This document shows positions 1 to 5,088 of a stretch of DNA of 5,088 nt, one piece after another. The notes under the pieces were generated by a model. It was not told where the DNA came from, did not search any database, and was given only the letters and a program-made list of their open reading frames with translations. The position numbers were made by a program, and so were the translations under genes. Each line of letters begins with the position of its first letter. Positions within the stretch are counted from its first letter, which is position 1. This DNA is from Boseongicola sp. SB0662_bin_57 (GTDB taxonomy: Bacteria; Pseudomonadota; Alphaproteobacteria; Rhodobacterales; Rhodobacteraceae), in the NCBI GenBank assembly GCA_009839535.1, contig VXPN01000209.1, positions 1,386 through 6,473 on the forward strand. The letters are read 5' to 3'.

Positions 1-317
1 CTGCGTCGAATCCAAATCCCAGCGCAGTCGGGGGCGTCGTGATTTCCCACCTCGTCGAGTTCTACGAACGACGTCCCGATGGCCGCTGCGATCCGATAAA
101 GCGGGCACTCCGCATCGACGAGAAACGCACGTTGGCGGATGGCCTTCGAGACATGCTGTCAGAGTGGCCGATTCCGCGGAAGTTGTCGGAACTCGGGGTT
201 GAAGTGAGCGCCCTGAGCAGGGCCGCAACGATTGCAGCTTGCGACCGTGCGATCACAGGCGATCAGCGGGGTTTCGAACGCTCAGAGATTCGGGAGTTGT
301 TTGCGCGAGCCCACTGA
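1..317 (+). CDS. C-terminal part of an iron-containing alcohol dehydrogenase / maleylacetate reductase-like protein (5' end outside window)
   Basis: The reading frame is open from the window edge (first full codon at base 3) to TGA at 315-317. A GTG at 39 could be read as a start, but codons before it are also open and read like protein, so I treat this as the tail of a longer gene, about 104 residues visible. The pattern matches, from memory of the family, the helical C-terminal domain of group III alcohol dehydrogenases: a helix like VVISHLVEFY, then an 'IPRKLSELGV' segment, 'LSRAATIA', and a final 'ERSEIRELFARAH' helix, closely like the 'ERxAIRxLL' end of maleylacetate reductases. Members are cytoplasmic NAD(P)H- and often metal-dependent oxidoreductases; maleylacetate reductase serves aromatic ring degradation. 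Odd point: where relatives usually have Pro-His before the first helix, this protein reads Pro-Ser, so a metal-ligand histidine may be missing. The family call is by pattern only; the substrate is unknown. Confidence 0.55.
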   Translation, partial: ASNPNPSAVGGVVISHLVEFYERRPDGRCDPIKRALRIDEKRTLADGLRDMLSEWPIPRKLSELGVEVSALSRAATIAACDRAITGDQRGFERSEIRELFARAH

Positions 318-319
318 GG

Positions 320-335
320 CCCGATGAAAATCGGG
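320..335 (+). other. Small hairpin with GAAA tetraloop just after the first gene
   Basis: CCCGAT at 320-325 is the exact reverse complement of ATCGGG at 330-335. The four-base loop is GAAA, a GNRA tetraloop that stabilises RNA hairpins. The stem starts two bases after the stop codon. No run of T follows, so it is not a classical intrinsic terminator; it may protect the 3' end of the upstream message or pause polymerase. Confidence 0.45.
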
Positions 336-371
336 TCGTGCTTCGGGCGGATCAATGCCGATTGACGTTGC

Positions 372-401
372 TCGCCCGTTACGCTGGAGCGGAACGGGCG
401 A
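372..401 (+). terminator. Long stem-loop downstream of the first gene, possible transcription terminator or RNA element
   Basis: TCGCCCGTT at 372-380 pairs perfectly with AACGGGCGA at 393-401. Inside the loop, CGC at 382-384 pairs with GCG at 389-391 around a TGGA loop, with one A-G mismatch (381/392) between the two helices, giving 12 base pairs over 30 bases. This is stronger than chance pairing in ordinary spacer. It lies 54 bases past the stop codon of the first gene and 246 bases before the AraC start, a fitting place to end the upstream transcript. No T tract follows, so the terminator label is tentative; a leader RNA or repetitive extragenic palindrome are alternatives. Confidence 0.35.
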
Positions 402-408
402 AGGTCTC

Positions 409-477
409 CCGGAGGGGCCAAGGAAGGCCACCCGAAGCTTCCGGCAACGGCGCAAACTGATTGGAGCGAACCTCTGG
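409..477 (+). other. Possible branched RNA fold (helix 409-415/471-477 enclosing a GGCC hairpin)
   Basis: CCGGAGG at 409-415 can pair with CCTCTGG at 471-477 over seven positions, including one G-U pair. Directly inside it, GGCC at 416-419 pairs with GGCC at 426-429 around an AAGGAA loop, so the two helices could stack. The remainder of the enclosed segment has only weak pairing by eye. With the hairpins at 320-335 and 372-401 this makes a run of structured sequence. No known riboswitch consensus is met. The fold is drawn by eye and short helices of this kind occur by chance in GC-rich DNA. Confidence 0.2.
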
Positions 478-565
478 CGCATATGTTCGAAGCATTTCTG
501 CAACGCTAGATTTAGTACCCAAACAATCTGAATATACCCCAGAGTATCAAAGGGCCACGTCTTCC

Positions 566-595
566 TTGATCACCACTGCGACTTGCCGCGATAAG
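566..595 (+). promoter_or_regulatory. Candidate sigma70-type promoter for the AraC-family gene
   Basis: TTGATC at 566-571 and GATAAG at 590-595 each match four of six bases of the -35 and -10 consensus, with an 18-base spacer. They lie 53 bases upstream of the AraC start codon, in the least GC-rich part of the spacer. An alternative pair is TTTAGT at 511-516 with TATACC at 533-538 (16-base spacer). Neither is strong, and high-GC bacteria often have weak consensus matches, so this is only a candidate. Confidence 0.25.
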
Positions 596-647
596 TCAGC
601 CGATTGGCCGAAAACCGAAAGGATGACCGCAAGGGGGAAGAATCGTT

Positions 648-1475
648 ATGGCCAGGGCAATCTCAGTTCATCACGGTTCATTTGGACGGGCGACATTGTA
701 CGAACTCGACCGTCCCCTTACCACGCATGCGCACCGCGAAGGGCACCTGATATTCTATCTCGGAGGTCCCGAAGCATCAGCGACCATCAATGGAGACAGG
801 TACGCCATCTCGAAAACCGAAGCGGTCGCGATCAGCCCTTGGGAGCCACACAGCTTCGAGCCTTCGCCATGCGGCCAGAAGCATTTCGTTCTAACGCTTT
901 ACATCAAGCCGATGTGGTTTCTCGAAAACAGCCAAAGCGCGGAGTTTTCGCTTGGATTCGGGACGCCCCAGGTCCGGGTGACGCCGACGGTCGAAATGTG
1001 GATCGGACGCCTTACGTCCATTCTTCTCGATGACCAGCCGTCCGAGCGGTTCGACGGCTTTCTTTTCGAAACCACGCGACAATGCGTCGACCAGACTTGG
1101 AGGAGCGCTGAATCTCGTCCGTTGCTTCGCAATATGCAGTTGAAATTCAACGATTTCCGTGTTCGACGCTCGCTCAGGCTCATGCAGGAGCGGTTTGCAG
1201 AGGAAACCGCCATGGACGACCTGGCCCGCGAAGTGGGTCTTTCGCGGCCGCATTTCTTCAAGCTCTTCAAGATGCAGATGGGAATCACTCCCAACCTCTA
1301 CCTGAACACGCTTCGCACAGAACACGCCATCGACGAATTGATGACGACCGACAAGTCGATCACCGACATCGGCCTTGACCTTGGATTTGCCAGCCAAGCC
1401 AGCTTCACGCGTTTCTTCACCTCGAACGTTGGCATTCCACCGACGGACTACCGGCGCGTCGCACACTTCGTCTAG
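648..1475 (+). CDS. AraC-family transcriptional regulator with N-terminal cupin-type sensor domain
   Basis: This 275-residue cytoplasmic DNA-binding protein has the usual length and order for AraC/XylS regulators. Residues about 10-95 look like a cupin (AraC_binding) sensor: His27, His29 and Glu31 on an early strand and the typical 'AISPWEPHSFE' turn at 61-71. Residues about 170-272 form the AraC double helix-turn-helix: first motif near 188-208 (LAREVGLSRPHFFKLFK), second near 238-258 (ITDIGLDLGFASQASFTRFF), ending in the family hallmark 'GIPPTDYRR' at 262-270. ATG 648 is the first start after an in-frame TGA at 624-626 and is preceded by GGGGGAAG at 633-640, seven bases away. It stands between the dehydrogenase-like gene and the importer operon, on the same strand, so it probably controls one or both in response to a small molecule, perhaps the imported compound. 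Family assignment is firm; ligand and targets are unknown. Confidence 0.95.
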   Translation: MARAISVHHGSFGRATLYELDRPLTTHAHREGHLIFYLGGPEASATINGDRYAISKTEAVAISPWEPHSFEPSPCGQKHFVLTLYIKPMWFLENSQSAEFSLGFGTPQVRVTPTVEMWIGRLTSILLDDQPSERFDGFLFETTRQCVDQTWRSAESRPLLRNMQLKFNDFRVRRSLRLMQERFAEETAMDDLAREVGLSRPHFFKLFKMQMGITPNLYLNTLRTEHAIDELMTTDKSITDIGLDLGFASQASFTRFFTSNVGIPPTDYRRVAHFV

Positions 1476-1502
1476 GTGACGTTTACGCGATCCAGCGTCA
1501 CC
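1475..1502 (+). other. Inverted repeat starting at the last base of the AraC stop codon: operator or terminator-like dyad
   Basis: GGTGACG at 1475-1481 is the exact reverse complement of CGTCACC at 1496-1502. A T-G and a T-A pair (1482/1495, 1483/1494) extend it to nine pairs with a ten-base loop. The first base is the last base of the regulator's TAG. No T run follows (next bases CGATCAGACC), so a classical intrinsic terminator is unlikely. It could be a 3'-end hairpin that lowers read-through into the importer genes, or a protein-binding dyad upstream of them. Confidence 0.4.
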
Positions 1503-1611
1503 CGATCAGACCTTGGGATACGCGGATTTGCGGTCCGGGCAGTAGCGTCTGTGGGATGCAACTGGACCAAGAGCACAATTGGCGGGTTGCGGCGAAGGAA
1601 ATTCGTGCACC

Positions 1612-1618
1612 AAGGAAG
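1612..1618 (+). promoter_or_regulatory. Ribosome binding site that fixes the LivH-type permease start at ATG 1627
   Basis: AAGGAAG at 1612-1618 lies eight bases before ATG 1627. A longer reading from TTG at 1579 is possible but has no comparable site and would add 16 residues (AGCGEGNSC...) unlike a permease N-terminus. The site lies in the loop between GTGCA at 1605-1609 and TGCAC at 1621-1625, a perfect five-base inverted repeat that would present it single-stranded. Confidence 0.7.
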
Positions 1619-1626
1619 CCTGCACA

Positions 1627-2637
1627 ATGACAGACTTCGCGCGCCGCCACCCCATTTGGGCTGCCGTGACCGCGATTCTGGCTGCGATCTTGATCTGGAT
1701 GATTTTCGCGCTGTGGCCGTCCTGGCTTGTCGACCTCATTGGCAAGAAGAAGGTGTTCCTGAACGCGTTGTTCAACGGCATTACGCTCGGTGGCCTGTAC
1801 TTTCTTGTTGCCTCCGGCTTCACGTTGATCTTCGGCCTCATGCGCAACGTGAATCTCGCCCACGGCTCGCTGTATCTGCTTGGAGGGTACGTGGGGTACG
1901 AGTTCGCCGAGCTCACGGGATATTGGCTTCTTGCGTTTCCGGCAGCATTCATCGTGGTCGCCCTCTTCGGCATTCTGCTGCAGCTTGGCGTGTTTCGACG
2001 AATGGAAGGTCAGGATCTTCGACAGACCCTCGTGACGATCGGGATCTCGATCATAATGGCCGACTTGATGCTTTGGGGTTGGGGTGGCGACTTCTACAAC
2101 ATCAGCGCCCCGTCCTGGCTGTCGGGTCCTTTGGAGACCATCCTTGTCACGACGCAAAAGCGCTCTGGTGATCTCGTCTATCTGAAATATCCGCTGGTCC
2201 GCGTGGTGATCTTCCTTGCTGCGGTAACGATTGGCGTCGGCATGTGGCTCCTGCTGAATCGCACGAAGATTGGCATGCTGATACGAGCGGGCGTCGACGA
2301 CCGCGACATGCTGTCGGCCACCGGAGCGCGCATTCAACTCGTGTTCTTGGGCGTCTTTGCATTCGGGGCAGGTCTCGCAGGCATAGCGGGAGTGGTCGGA
2401 GGAACGTTCCAGTCGGTCGCGCCCGGCGAAGACATCCGGTTCCTGCTGGCCTCGCTGGTCGTGGTCATCGTAGGAGGGATGGGCAGCATTCCTGGTGCCG
2501 CGCTTGGTGCGCTGCTCATCGGACTGGCCGAGCAGTTTGGCTCCGTGTACATGCCCACGTACGCCGTCGTCCTTACGTTCCTGATCATGGTGGGGGTTCT
2601 CGCGTTCCGCCCGCAAGGCCTGATGGGGCGGTCCTGA
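1627..2637 (+). CDS. livH: Branched-chain amino acid type (HAAT/Liv) ABC transporter permease, LivH-like
   Basis: An inner-membrane protein of 336 residues that should form half of the translocation channel with the LivM-type partner encoded next. About eight hydrophobic segments are visible, roughly at 9-30, 43-70, 76-92, 98-121, 131-150, 189-210, 237-260, 273-310 (probably two) and 311-327. Family hallmarks are 'NALFNGITLGGLYFLVASGFTLIFG' type sequence at about 46-70, 'NLAHGSLYLLGGY' at 76-88, the cytoplasmic loop 'RAGVDDRDMLSATGARI' at about 220-236 that would contact the ATPases, 'VVIVGGMGSIPGA' at about 289-301, and the C-terminal 'FRPQGL' at 327-332. It is slightly longer than the roughly 310-residue LivH type because of an extra N-terminal hydrophobic segment. 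The next gene starts after a single intervening base. Family is certain; the symbol marks the structural role, since the substrate could be an amino acid, amide, urea or an aromatic acid. Confidence 0.93.
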   Translation: MTDFARRHPIWAAVTAILAAILIWMIFALWPSWLVDLIGKKKVFLNALFNGITLGGLYFLVASGFTLIFGLMRNVNLAHGSLYLLGGYVGYEFAELTGYWLLAFPAAFIVVALFGILLQLGVFRRMEGQDLRQTLVTIGISIIMADLMLWGWGGDFYNISAPSWLSGPLETILVTTQKRSGDLVYLKYPLVRVVIFLAAVTIGVGMWLLLNRTKIGMLIRAGVDDRDMLSATGARIQLVFLGVFAFGAGLAGIAGVVGGTFQSVAPGEDIRFLLASLVVVIVGGMGSIPGAALGALLIGLAEQFGSVYMPTYAVVLTFLIMVGVLAFRPQGLMGRS

Positions 2638-2638
2638 A

Positions 2639-3706
2639 ATGTCCGTCTTCGACCCAGCTGAAACGGGCCTTGCAGCGGCCAGCGACGGGCGCAGCTGGCT
2701 GGAGCGCATTCCGGTCGCCTATTGGGTCGTTGGCCTGGTCTTGCTGATCATGCCGGCGATCGCCGGCGACTTCATGCTGTTCCAGATCTTTGGCTGGACG
2801 TTCATCCTGGGCTTGATTGCTCTCGGGCTGATGTTCCTGGGCGGTTACGGCGGAATGGTCAGCCTTGCCCAAATGTCGATCGCGGGCGTGGGCGGGTACA
2901 TGGTCGCGATTTTTGGCGTGTCTGCAATTGACACGATTTCACTTGGCTGGCCGTGGTATGTCGCGATCCCGATCGCCCTGGTCATCGCGATGCTCTTCGG
3001 CACATTGACCGGATGGCTCGCGGTGCGAACCGAGGGCATCTACACGATAATGATCACCCTCGCGATTGCGGCCGCGTTCTTCTATTTCGCCCGGCAGAAC
3101 TACGTGGTGTTCAACGGGTTCTCCGGGTTCAACGGCGTCCTGCCCCCGATGCTGTTCGGCGTGGACTGGCGCGGTCCGGCCGCGTTCTACTACCTGACCC
3201 TGTTTTGGGCTGCGCTTGGATATCTTGTTGTTCTCTACATTTCCCGCGCCCCGTTCGGATTGGCGCTGCAAGGCGTTCGGGACAACCCGCGCCGCATGTC
3301 GGCTCTGGGCTACAACGTTACCGCGCACCGCGTGGCCGCCTACACCTTCGCGGCATTGCTCGCGGCAATCGGAGGCATTCTGCTCACCTGGCAGTCGGCG
3401 CAGATCTCTCCGGGTACAGCCGGAATCGGACCGGCAATAGACATCCTGGTCATCGCGGTGATCGGGGGCATGCGCCATCCGGTCGGCCCCTTCATTGGCG
3501 CTTTTATCTACGTCATCCTGAAGACCTATGCGATCGACGCGCTGGTCACTCTCGGGCTTTCAGGCGAACGTTTCCAACTGCTGATCGGAGTTGCCTTTCT
3601 TTCCATTGTTTTCTGGTCGCCGGACGGCATCATTGGCCTGTGGGACCGATTGCGCGAGGACCGCAAACGCGATCCACTGACCGGTCGCGGCGGAGAAGGG
3701 CCATGA
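2639..3706 (+). CDS. livM: Branched-chain amino acid type (HAAT/Liv) ABC transporter permease, LivM-like
   Basis: This 355-residue inner-membrane protein is the second channel subunit. After a polar N-terminus of about 24 residues come hydrophobic segments near 27-43, 48-68, 78-93, 104-127, 133-151, 171-191, 232-252, 266-279, 283-302 and 312-326. Family features are 'GGYGGMVSLAQMSIAGVGGYMVAIFG' type sequence at about 68-93, the cytoplasmic loop 'GVRDNPRRMSALGYN' at about 212-226 (ATPase contact), 'IAVIGGMRHPVGPFIGAFI' at about 272-290, and 'FWSPDGIIGLW' at 325-335. The C-terminal tail is charged. ATG 2639 follows the upstream stop codon by one base and only a weak G-rich ribosome site (2625-2631) precedes it, so its translation probably depends on ribosomes ending the LivH-type gene. 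Its TGA overlaps the next ATG by four bases (ATGA at 3703-3706). Family assignment is firm; substrate unknown. Confidence 0.93.
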   Translation: MSVFDPAETGLAAASDGRSWLERIPVAYWVVGLVLLIMPAIAGDFMLFQIFGWTFILGLIALGLMFLGGYGGMVSLAQMSIAGVGGYMVAIFGVSAIDTISLGWPWYVAIPIALVIAMLFGTLTGWLAVRTEGIYTIMITLAIAAAFFYFARQNYVVFNGFSGFNGVLPPMLFGVDWRGPAAFYYLTLFWAALGYLVVLYISRAPFGLALQGVRDNPRRMSALGYNVTAHRVAAYTFAALLAAIGGILLTWQSAQISPGTAGIGPAIDILVIAVIGGMRHPVGPFIGAFIYVILKTYAIDALVTLGLSGERFQLLIGVAFLSIVFWSPDGIIGLWDRLREDRKRDPLTGRGGEGP

Positions 3707-4506
3707 ACGCCGTACTCGGTGCCGGTTCGACGATTTCCGAACGCCTCGGAGCGACCGGGACGGCTAACGCGCTGGAGATGAAGGGCGTGTCCAAGTACTT
3801 CGGGGCCTTGGCCGCGCTCAGTGACGTAGACATCACGGTACGGCCCAGCGAGCGGCGCGCGGTGCTTGGGTCCAACGGTGCCGGGAAGACCACGCTCTTC
3901 AATTGCGTAGCAGGTGACTTTCCTTCCACCACAGGCACGATTCGCTTTTTCGGCGAAGACATCACCCAGTTCCCACCGCATGAACGGATCCGAAGGGGGC
4001 TGCGTCGAACCTATCAGATCTCACTGCTCTTCACCGGCCTCACGGTGCTGGACAACATCTTCCTGGCCTGTGTAGGCGTCTCGCGCAGCCGATTTTCATT
4101 CTTGCAGCCGGGGCGCGACGACGCCTTGATGGCGAGCGCGGAGAACCTCATGCGCGTGGTCCACCTTGAGGACGCCAGGGACGAGCAGGTCGCGACTCTC
4201 TCCTATGGCCAGCAGAGGCAGCTCGAAATCGCCATGGCGTTGGCAGGGGCGCCCCGGTTCATCCTTTTCGATGAACCCGCTGCCGGGCTTTCGCCAGCCG
4301 AGCGTTCCGAACTCATCGAAATCCTGATGGGGCTGCCGGCTCACATGGGGTTCATCATCATCGAACACGACATGGACGTCGCCCTGCGGGTCGCCGAGTC
4401 GGTCACGATGATGCACAACGGACGCATCTTCAAGGAAGGCAGCCCCGCTGAAATAGAGGACGACCCCGAAGTCCAGGCCCTCTACCTCGGAGGCGACGAT
4501 GGCTGA
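3703..4506 (+). CDS. livG: HAAT/Liv ABC transporter ATP-binding protein, LivG-like
   Basis: A 267-residue cytoplasmic ATPase that pairs with the LivF-type subunit to drive import. All nucleotide-binding motifs are present: Walker A GSNGAGKTT at 56-64, Q-loop Gln105 in RRTYQ, ABC signature LSYGQQ at 166-171 (the LivG form of LSGGQ), Walker B FILFDEP at 186-192 with Glu191, and H-loop His222. The C-terminal 'GRIFKEGSPAEIEDDPEVQALYLGG' at 240-264 is typical for LivG. Walker A has Ser57 where relatives usually have Pro. The first 24 residues precede the usual start of the fold ('LEMKGVSKYFG') and are an unusual extension; the start at 3703 is nevertheless supported by GGAG at 3692-3695 and the ATGA overlap with the LivM-type gene. 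The reading frame stays open far upstream of 3703, but that part is antiphase to the LivM-type gene and does not look like protein. The 3' end overlaps the next gene by eight bases. Confidence 0.95.
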   Translation: MNAVLGAGSTISERLGATGTANALEMKGVSKYFGALAALSDVDITVRPSERRAVLGSNGAGKTTLFNCVAGDFPSTTGTIRFFGEDITQFPPHERIRRGLRRTYQISLLFTGLTVLDNIFLACVGVSRSRFSFLQPGRDDALMASAENLMRVVHLEDARDEQVATLSYGQQRQLEIAMALAGAPRFILFDEPAAGLSPAERSELIEILMGLPAHMGFIIIEHDMDVALRVAESVTMMHNGRIFKEGSPAEIEDDPEVQALYLGGDDG

Positions 4507-5088
4507 GGGCACGCCGGTCCTCGAGGTCAGGGACCTCAACGTCTACTACGGACAGAGCCATGCGCTGCAGGGCGTGAACATGATGCTGCAGTCCGGCGTC
4601 CATTCGGTCGTTGGACGCAACGGGATGGGCAAGACCACCCTGTGCAAGGCGATCATGGGGCTGGAACCCGTTGCATCCGGAACGATCTCCTTCCAGGGAC
4701 AAGCGATAAACGGGCGCAATCCTGCAGACGTTGCCCGCATGGGCATCGGCTACGTGCCGCAGGGTCGGCGAATCTGGCGCTCGCTGTCGGTCGACGAACA
4801 CCTTCGCCTCGTCGAAGGGCAGGGTGGCGTCTGGACCATAGAACGCATCTACGGGACATTTCCTCGCCTGGCTGAACGCCGCAGCAACCTGGGTTCGCAG
4901 CTTTCGGGCGGTGAGCAGCAGATGCTGGCCATTGCGCGGGCCCTGCTTCTCAATCCGCGCCTGCTGGTAATGGACGAACCGACCGAAGGACTTGCTCCGG
5001 TCATCGTCCAGCAGCTCGAGAGCATGCTCATCCGCCTTGGGGAAGAGGGCGGCATCGACGTCCTGATGATCGAGCAGAACATCGGCGT
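4499..5088 (+). CDS. livF: HAAT/Liv ABC transporter ATP-binding protein, LivF-like (3' end outside window)
   Basis: The frame opens at ATG 4499 with GGAGG at 4489-4493 and stays open to the window end, giving 196 complete codons of an expected 230-240. It overlaps the LivG-type stop by eight bases. Motifs in order: 'LEVRDLNVYYGQSHALQGV' at 8-26, Walker A GRNGMGKTT at 39-47, Q-loop 'GYVPQGRRIW' at 84-93 with Gln88, ABC signature LSGGEQQ at 135-141, D/Walker B 'LLVMDEPTEGLAP' at 155-167 with Glu160, and 'MIEQN' at 190-194. Gln193 at the H-loop position is the normal form for LivF proteins, as I recall, not a defect. The protein should be the second cytoplasmic ATPase of the importer. The missing part is only the C-terminal 35-45 residues, outside the window. 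Confidence 0.94.
   Translation, partial: MAEGTPVLEVRDLNVYYGQSHALQGVNMMLQSGVHSVVGRNGMGKTTLCKAIMGLEPVASGTISFQGQAINGRNPADVARMGIGYVPQGRRIWRSLSVDEHLRLVEGQGGVWTIERIYGTFPRLAERRSNLGSQLSGGEQQMLAIARALLLNPRLLVMDEPTEGLAPVIVQQLESMLIRLGEEGGIDVLMIEQNIG

Larger units (their letters stand above)
318..647. other. Non-coding spacer of 330 bases with a structured first half and a promoter-like second half
   Basis: I see no convincing gene here; the reading frames that cross it have atypical composition and run into the AraC gene out of frame. Bases 320-477 are packed with inverted repeats: 320-335, 372-401, 416-429 and a possible helix joining 409-415 to 471-477. Bases about 500-600 are clearly less GC-rich than the surroundings and contain promoter-like hexamers. 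Two adjacent six-base palindromes, CATATG at 480-485 and TTCGAA at 486-491, sit between the two halves and could be part of an operator, although six-base palindromes are common by chance. The last bases hold the ribosome binding site of the AraC gene. Confidence 0.6.

Noticed and set aside
333..350. GGGTCGTG resembling the start of a ZTP (pfl) riboswitch
   Set aside because: No matching CCGCCTGGGC-type element follows and the gene context is not folate or purine metabolism.
409..485. Possible glycine riboswitch
   Set aside because: Fragments such as CACCCGAAG, GCAA and AACCTCTGG recall the aptamer, but the strict CCGAAGGAGCAA-type core and the following CTCTCAGG and GGAC elements are missing.
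461..1033. Plus-strand open frame of 190 codons overlapping the AraC gene start
   Set aside because: It overlaps the AraC gene in another frame, is rich in Arg and Ser without any motif, and has no good ribosome site.
1579..1592. Sigma54-like promoter (TTGGCGGGTTGC) before the importer operon
   Set aside because: The GG and GC elements are only six bases apart instead of the required ten.
1579..1626. TTG at 1579 as start of the LivH-type permease
   Set aside because: No ribosome site precedes it, and ATG 1627 has AAGGAAG at good spacing; the extra residues do not look like a permease N-terminus.
1498..2709. Long minus-strand open frame (403 codons) opposite the LivH-type permease gene
   Set aside because: Its product is rich in Arg, His, Gln, Asp and Glu with no recognisable domain, as expected from reading a GC-rich membrane-protein gene backwards. 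The + strand protein is unmistakable.
2953..3702. 250-codon upstream extension of the LivG-type reading frame
   Set aside because: It lies out of frame inside the LivM-type gene and reads as Arg/His/Pro-rich noise; the ATPase starts at 3703.
5069..5081. Missing H-loop histidine in the LivF-type ATPase
   Set aside because: Glu-Gln-Asn at this position is the usual LivF form, so it is not a defect.
1..5088. tRNA, rRNA, CRISPR array, insertion sequence or attachment site
   Set aside because: No tRNA-like cloverleaf, regularly spaced repeats, transposase motifs or terminal inverted repeats were seen on either strand.

Overview
This GC-rich window, with densely packed same-strand genes and Shine-Dalgarno starts, suggests a proteobacterial chromosome, probably alpha or beta class. 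The class is inferred from gene content and codon style; no rRNA or marker gene is present to settle it. Every gene I can support is on the + strand.

Layout: (1) positions 1-317 hold the 3' end of a gene that begins outside the window. Its C-terminal pattern resembles the iron-containing alcohol dehydrogenase / maleylacetate reductase family. (2) Positions 318-647 are a 330-base non-coding stretch. Its first half is unusually rich in inverted repeats: a GAAA-capped hairpin, a long stem-loop, and a possible longer-range helix. Its second half is less GC-rich and carries a possible promoter. (3) Positions 648-1475 encode an AraC-family regulator with an N-terminal cupin-like sensor and a C-terminal double helix-turn-helix. 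(4) Positions 1476-1626 are a short spacer with a dyad that starts at the last base of the regulator's stop codon. (5) From 1627 to the window end runs a tightly coupled operon for a branched-chain amino acid type (HAAT/Liv) ABC importer: LivH-type permease, LivM-type permease, LivG-type ATPase and LivF-type ATPase, the last cut off by the window end. Gene junctions are +1, -4 and -8 bases, so translation is probably coupled.

Working model: the AraC protein senses a small molecule and controls the downstream importer genes. The two permeases form the membrane channel and the two ATPases power it. No periplasmic substrate-binding protein is seen here; it would have to lie downstream or elsewhere. 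The importer's substrate cannot be read from these genes. The neighbouring maleylacetate-reductase-like gene hints at an aromatic or other catabolic cluster rather than housekeeping amino acid uptake, but this is inference.

The coding content is of well-known families. I do not see an undescribed system. The parts most worth a second look are the structured leader at 320-477, the dyad at 1475-1502, and the apparent loss of a conserved histidine in the first, partial gene.
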